Part shown: positions 29,601 to 32,058 of the stretch, piece after piece
How positions within the stretch are numbered: position 1 is the first letter of the stretch
Layout of the letters: every line of letters begins with the position of its first letter
Origin: Stramenopiles sp. TOSAG23-2
Lineage: Eukaryota > Sar
NCBI GenBank assembly: GCA_900128395.1
Contig: LT649364.1
Coordinates: 1-32,058 of the forward strand
Direction of reading: 5' to 3'
DNA length: 32,058 nt
The notes under the pieces: model-generated
The model's input: the letters and a program-made list of their open reading frames with translations, nothing else
What the model was told of the DNA's origin: nothing
Databases searched by the model: none
Program-made: the position numbers and the translations under genes

Positions 29601-29733
29601 ATTCATCTTGCTCTACAACAGTCTCAATTTTTCGACTATTAGATTCACCATTAACTTGTCTCTTAGTAACAGATCTTGACGACGAAGAAGATGATGAAGA
29701 AGATAAAGAAGATGATGACGAAGAACTACTCAT
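26692..29733 (-). CDS. SUZ12-like Polycomb repressive complex 2 subunit
   Basis: 1013 residues, one exon. Two SUZ12 hallmarks appear in the right order: a C2H2 finger (C595-x2-C598 ... H611-x4-H616 in CPFCQMYCPDMASLVCHLTCSH) and a C-terminal VEFS box (about 812-920, starting MEHPLIQEDSDDDVDEEW and containing FMKMWNRFIFYNKIFADYQ and ENFMLHLINMWDFALI). In PRC2 the VEFS box binds and activates the EZH2-type H3K27 methyltransferase. The N-terminal part (about 1-600) is long and low in complexity: Ser run at the start, acidic Glu/Asp tract (about 327-370) and Lys/Arg-rich nuclear signals (RRKRQRR, KIKKKQKK). The neighbouring N-terminal region resembles SUZ12 only weakly by eye. Human SUZ12 is 739 residues, so this one is expanded by low-complexity inserts. 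Stop is TGA. Confidence 0.92.
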   Translation of the reverse strand: MSSSSSSSSLSSSSSSSSSRSVTKRQVNGESNSRKIETVVEQDEFMDAYRAPTAFYKLIEKRNKSRPIFLSRTLSYRAATRKSIWIQPGKTYNKPKVPEVLETSVKQNRLKPLFATLYLKGFLDKHAVSNSSRERNIPVTVGLYESHEANEDMTGSNSRKSSPSASPLSGRGSGRNSRNNSPFQATSTNKKNRYYTLLESHAILVPYRPTTTTNGAKVLKKNNNSSNSNNDMDLSPSSSPKGSSSNFENNNETTAPVFELVEQKLELSIDMANMIDKGSRLFLVVHVYNPKVKSDPFFFGISQIASQVTMPPANKRARIVANTSMAHNHFNSDDDSSEEEGEEEEEVGENEDNNNDEDGGNDNDSDSDDDATTNGKRKSSSNGGSKSKSVANSRRKRQRRAVMNTNNNAKIKKKQKKAAERHASLDSAIISHHRPRPTRRLQEAVEARNEGRHPPMAAFHAQFDLVVAKSRHGMFINFQPVKNGDYQRVCYPTDSRAALQDHPLSKPLLNLKMEWEYSGKALRTLKGANRSNNVGGRYRRLCRGIDLKRRLSGIPPLSQCKPTVSYHYQFKRKKEGMQNKYETCTRAEVREDFCCPFCQMYCPDMASLVCHLTCSHDHFHFQCKGTTDQPEIWVKVLPKALEDDNRYYASGNYYYSKSLPRVVQLLYAHANHNANRHKVALLHKDDNGLETTDLSSSDDRPTVRKKKKLNNGKSSGVDFLLQLSKPSNETKRNLHNQAIRNYNMKNSSQKLSMYTVEGSFSKSSSPNANNDNSNGNDTAIDVPTVDDDFKQYSETAHLHFRRYYHSKTAQPMEHPLIQEDSDDDVDEEWILEQGEKLLDEFEDVSIEEKQFMKMWNRFIFYNKIFADYQLASRCVDFANAHGLELLQKNLRENFMLHLINMWDFALITSDTIAKCMVIVDRSDLLPEDSNGTSSNVTSTGKDTINHTQVEDEEEVENKLNIDPAAAKRISRMRNRIGTVKSSILTISDDIPQDDFEELKKTLDLSLDDDDDED

Positions 29734-30284
29734 TTATGCACTTGGTATATTATTACGATCGCCAGCAACATAAAACTAAATAAACTTAATATATATAATT
29801 TAATAAACTATTACATGAAATGGTCATTAATATCTATATATCTATCTATCTATATATTAATATCGACGACTATATTTGCTGATATCTTCTTGTGCACTAA
29901 TATCTTTAGCACTTTGCCATCAATACCTAAACCAACCAATAATCTAAAAAAAAATCTGGTCAGAGACACAATGCCTACCCGCCTATATTATTATTTGTTG
30001 AAAGACATAAACCACCTTAAAAATATAATGCTAGATTTAGATTTAAGGGTTAAGATGTGCCAAGCGGAAGAGAGCCCCAAATTTAAATTAAGTTGTTAAG
30101 CACATCATAATAAGCAAAAAAAAAAATAAATAATATATATGTACTTTAGTAATTCTAGTAATAATATATATACATTTTTAATAACCCACACCGGATCCCC
30201 CCACCAACCCGTATATTATAATTCATATTTTTCCTTCAGCATCATCAACTAATTTATATGCGTTGAAAAATTGTAATACATAAC
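29734..30284. promoter_or_regulatory. Divergent intergenic region
   Basis: Between the SUZ12-like and hotdog genes. A GC-richer island covers about 29930-30230, including CGGATCCCCCCACC near 30191. A TATC tetranucleotide run lies near 29833-29853. A plus-strand frame (29815-30099, 94 residues) has no recognisable domain and is not called as a gene. Probably both promoters. Confidence 0.5.
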
Positions 30285-31682
30285 ATGTCATCATCACCAT
30301 CATATGCAACATACCCAACACCATCATTACCAATAACAACCAAACAATGTGAAATAATAGCTAATAATTGGGTAAAGAATATAAAAGAAAACATTTTAAA
30401 ACCGTATTTAAAATCACCTGATTGGACTGTTGACTATTTCGATACATTGAATAAACCACATACTGCTATGAATTCAACAACGCCTAGTCATTTTACAAAA
30501 CAAACAGGCGCACCGGATCCATTGGGATTGGTCTATTTCTGTGGAAAATGGTTTCATATAGTTTTTTTTAACAAGAAAGAAAATATGGTTGTCTCATTTG
30601 CTTATTTTTTGACAACTGCGCAAGGACCCCGAGACGGAGCGCATGGTGGATTAATTTTTACTTTGTTGGATAATTTATTCGGCATGTTATCATCATATCA
30701 AGACGGTACTCTTGCCTTTACCGCAAATTTAAGTGTTGATTTCAAAGAAAGATGCCCATTATTGCAGACAGTCAAATGCATAGGAAAAATAGATCATTTT
30801 GATCCATTGATAATTGGCAAGTCACAGAAAATCAAGATGTCAGGAAGAATTGAAACGTTAGACGGAGAAACAATAATAGCTACAGGGAATTCATTGTGGA
30901 TTGCCCCGCAAATGAAAGTGGAAAATGGCATAAAAATTCGCGAGATTGCACCAAATAAAAATATAGGTAATGATCGAGCAACAAATCTTTTACCATATAA
31001 AGCAGAGGATGGTTCATACTATTGCATTTTACCCAACTGCAAATCTGAACGACAAAAATGGATTGAAAATGAAATTCAAGAAGAAATAAACGAATTACTA
31101 TCAGATCCAGATGTATATCAACATTCACAAGGTGAGAGCGATGGGTATTGTGGAAATCCATTAGAACCACAAGATCATATATACATTGGCGCTTTGGATG
31201 GTAAAATGTTTAATATTGAATTTTATAATGAGCGAACAAAATTGACTACATGTTTTGTTAAATTTTTACCAGTCTCAGAAGGGCCATCAGGTACAGTTCA
31301 GGGGGGGGCTATAGGTACAGCTATTGATGAAACATTGTTTGCTTCTAGTCAAGATAAAGCAGAAGCATTGAATGTTAAACAATATTCAATTGATTTATAT
31401 AAAGATGTTGAAAAAATGAAAAATGATTTTGCTGTTACTGCTAATCTGAGTGTGAATTATAGGAAGCCAGTCCCGTTAAATACTACAATCAGAATAGAAA
31501 CACAGGTAGATGACATCGTTAAAAGTAGTAGCGGAAGCAGAGCAAAATCGTTTACCTCCTTCCGATTAACATCATTAAATAAAGATATTTTATACAATGA
31601 AGGTACAGCATTAGTGATTAGCACACGGGAGGCGGCATTAAAATTGGCAGAGGAGCTTTTTCAAAAGAAAAATAAATTGTGA
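30285..31682 (+). CDS. Tandem hotdog (THEM4/PaaI-like) thioesterase-family protein
   Basis: 465 residues, one exon, with two hotdog domains. Domain 1 (about 80-215) has AHGGLIFTLLDNLFGML (His120, Asp129) and FTANLSVDFKERCPL. Domain 2 (about 290-455) has VQGGAIGTAIDETLFA (Gln339, Asp348) and VTANLSVNYRKPVPLNTTI, very like human THEM4 (HGGAIATMIDATVG, TANLNINYKRPIPL). These enzymes hydrolyse acyl-CoA; in THEM4 the HGG His and the following Asp are catalytic. Domain 1 keeps both, while domain 2 has Gln in place of His and may be impaired or structural. Hotdog folds work as dimers, so one chain can supply both halves. No clear mitochondrial signal. An 8-G run at 31301-31308 codes Gly-Gly in frame. 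Substrate unknown. Confidence 0.88.
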   Translation: MSSSPSYATYPTPSLPITTKQCEIIANNWVKNIKENILKPYLKSPDWTVDYFDTLNKPHTAMNSTTPSHFTKQTGAPDPLGLVYFCGKWFHIVFFNKKENMVVSFAYFLTTAQGPRDGAHGGLIFTLLDNLFGMLSSYQDGTLAFTANLSVDFKERCPLLQTVKCIGKIDHFDPLIIGKSQKIKMSGRIETLDGETIIATGNSLWIAPQMKVENGIKIREIAPNKNIGNDRATNLLPYKAEDGSYYCILPNCKSERQKWIENEIQEEINELLSDPDVYQHSQGESDGYCGNPLEPQDHIYIGALDGKMFNIEFYNERTKLTTCFVKFLPVSEGPSGTVQGGAIGTAIDETLFASSQDKAEALNVKQYSIDLYKDVEKMKNDFAVTANLSVNYRKPVPLNTTIRIETQVDDIVKSSSGSRAKSFTSFRLTSLNKDILYNEGTALVISTREAALKLAEELFQKKNKL

Positions 31683-31859
31683 AAAATCATGTTTTAGTAT
31701 ATACTCGTACGTTCATGCACGTATCTTGATTTACAGTATAAAAAATAAATTTTAGTGGAGCAAGAGTGTGTTGAAATGTTTTATACCGTAAATATATATA
31801 TATATATTTTATACGACGTATTTTAAAGTAAATGTACGAGTATTTTAATTTTTTATTCC

Positions 31860-32021
31860 TACTCATGACAATTCCTACTTCTCAAAAGAATACAGTGACT
31901 GAGCCAATATTAATATCTAGATCTCTCACAAAATATATAATATTTTAATATTATATGAGTAAGAGAAAATTATATATATATATATATATATTCTTTTGAA
32001 GAGTAGGAATTATCATGAGTA
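31860..32021. repeat. 33-bp inverted repeat with 96-bp centre (MITE-like)
   Basis: Left arm 31860-31892 and right arm 31989-32021 match at 30 of 33 positions as reverse complements (arms start TACTCATGA and end CAAAAGAATA). The centre is A/T-rich with an internal AT palindrome (about 31937-31955) and TCTAGATCT. The right arm is followed two bases later by the 27-bp repeat shared with 3091-3117. It could be a non-autonomous transposon or a transcribed hairpin. Confidence 0.7.
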
Positions 32022-32023
32022 CT

Positions 32024-32050
32024 TTAAAAATAAATTATGCGTAAATTAAA
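32024..32050 (-). repeat. Dispersed 27-bp repeat, copy 2
   Basis: Exact reverse complement of 3091-3117. Directly next to the right arm of the 33-bp inverted repeat and 8 bases from the window end, so its full extent may be cut off. Confidence 0.65.
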
Positions 32051-32058
32051 TTATATAT

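Larger units (their letters stand above)
31683..32058. other. 3' flank of hotdog gene with MITE-like inverted repeat
   Basis: A/T-rich, no gene seen. It includes an AATAAA-type word near 31744 and the 33-bp inverted repeat listed separately. The window ends inside or just beyond this repeat structure. Confidence 0.6.

Noticed and set aside
29815-30099. 94-residue plus-strand frame between SUZ12 and hotdog genes
   Set aside because: Hydrophobic start comes from a TATC repeat. The second half looks slightly more protein-like but matches nothing I know; kept as possible, not called.
31301-31308. Possible homopolymer frameshift at the 8-G run
   Set aside because: The frame continues through a conserved QGGAIGTAID motif on both sides, so the run length is right.
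1-32058. CRISPR arrays, tRNA or rRNA genes, bacterial operons
   Set aside because: No regularly spaced repeats with unique spacers, no cloverleaf or rRNA-like conserved words seen; gene content and splicing are eukaryotic.

Overview
The window reads as nuclear DNA of a free-living, probably flagellate, unicellular eukaryote. It is strongly AT-rich, most genes are intronless, and the three introns I can place are short (80-103 nt) with GTAAGT donors and CAG acceptors. TAA, TAG and TGA all end recognisable genes, so the code is standard. Products such as SUZ12, CYRI/FAM49, CEP104, NSUN5 and purple acid phosphatase are eukaryotic. Many proteins carry Asn-, Gln-, Thr- or Ala-rich tracts coded by trinucleotide repeats. 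I cannot place the lineage; a stramenopile or other SAR-type protist would fit, but that is inference.

Layout: 1-1125 non-coding; GGT-like amidohydrolase (+, 1126-2958); purple acid phosphatase (-, 3420-4940); short CEP104-like ciliary-tip protein (-, 5303-6581, two exons); unknown basic protein (-, 7295-8002); giant coiled-coil protein (+, 8653-12957); membrane-anchored PH-domain protein (-, 13166-13975); small unknown protein (+, 14657-15085) overlapping tail-to-tail with a single PDZ-domain protein (-, 14901-15206); arylsulfatase (-, 15861-18153, two exons plus an assembly gap); PHD-finger protein (+, 18643-19653); FN3-lipase-FYVE-like protein (+, 19905-22486, two exons); NSUN5-type RNA m5C methyltransferase (-, 22911-24629); CYRI/FAM49 Rac1 interactor (+, 25497-26405); SUZ12-like PRC2 subunit (-, 26692-29733); tandem hotdog thioesterase-like protein (+, 30285-31682); MITE-like inverted repeat at the right edge.

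The genes do not form an operon or one pathway. By theme there is chromatin (SUZ12, PHD), cilium and cytoskeleton (CEP104, CYRI, possibly the coiled-coil protein), secreted hydrolases (phosphatase, sulfatase), lipid or acyl metabolism (FN3-lipase-FYVE, hotdog) and RNA modification (NSUN5). Intergenic spaces, especially between divergent genes, hold short GC-richer islands with small perfect palindromes, which are the most likely regulatory DNA here.

Most worth following up: the antisense coding overlap at 14901-15085; the 25-residue histidine-bearing coiled-coil repeat; the FN3-lipase-FYVE architecture; the recurring TACC(n)GGTA palindromes; and the right-edge inverted repeat with a 27-nt exact match 29 kb away.
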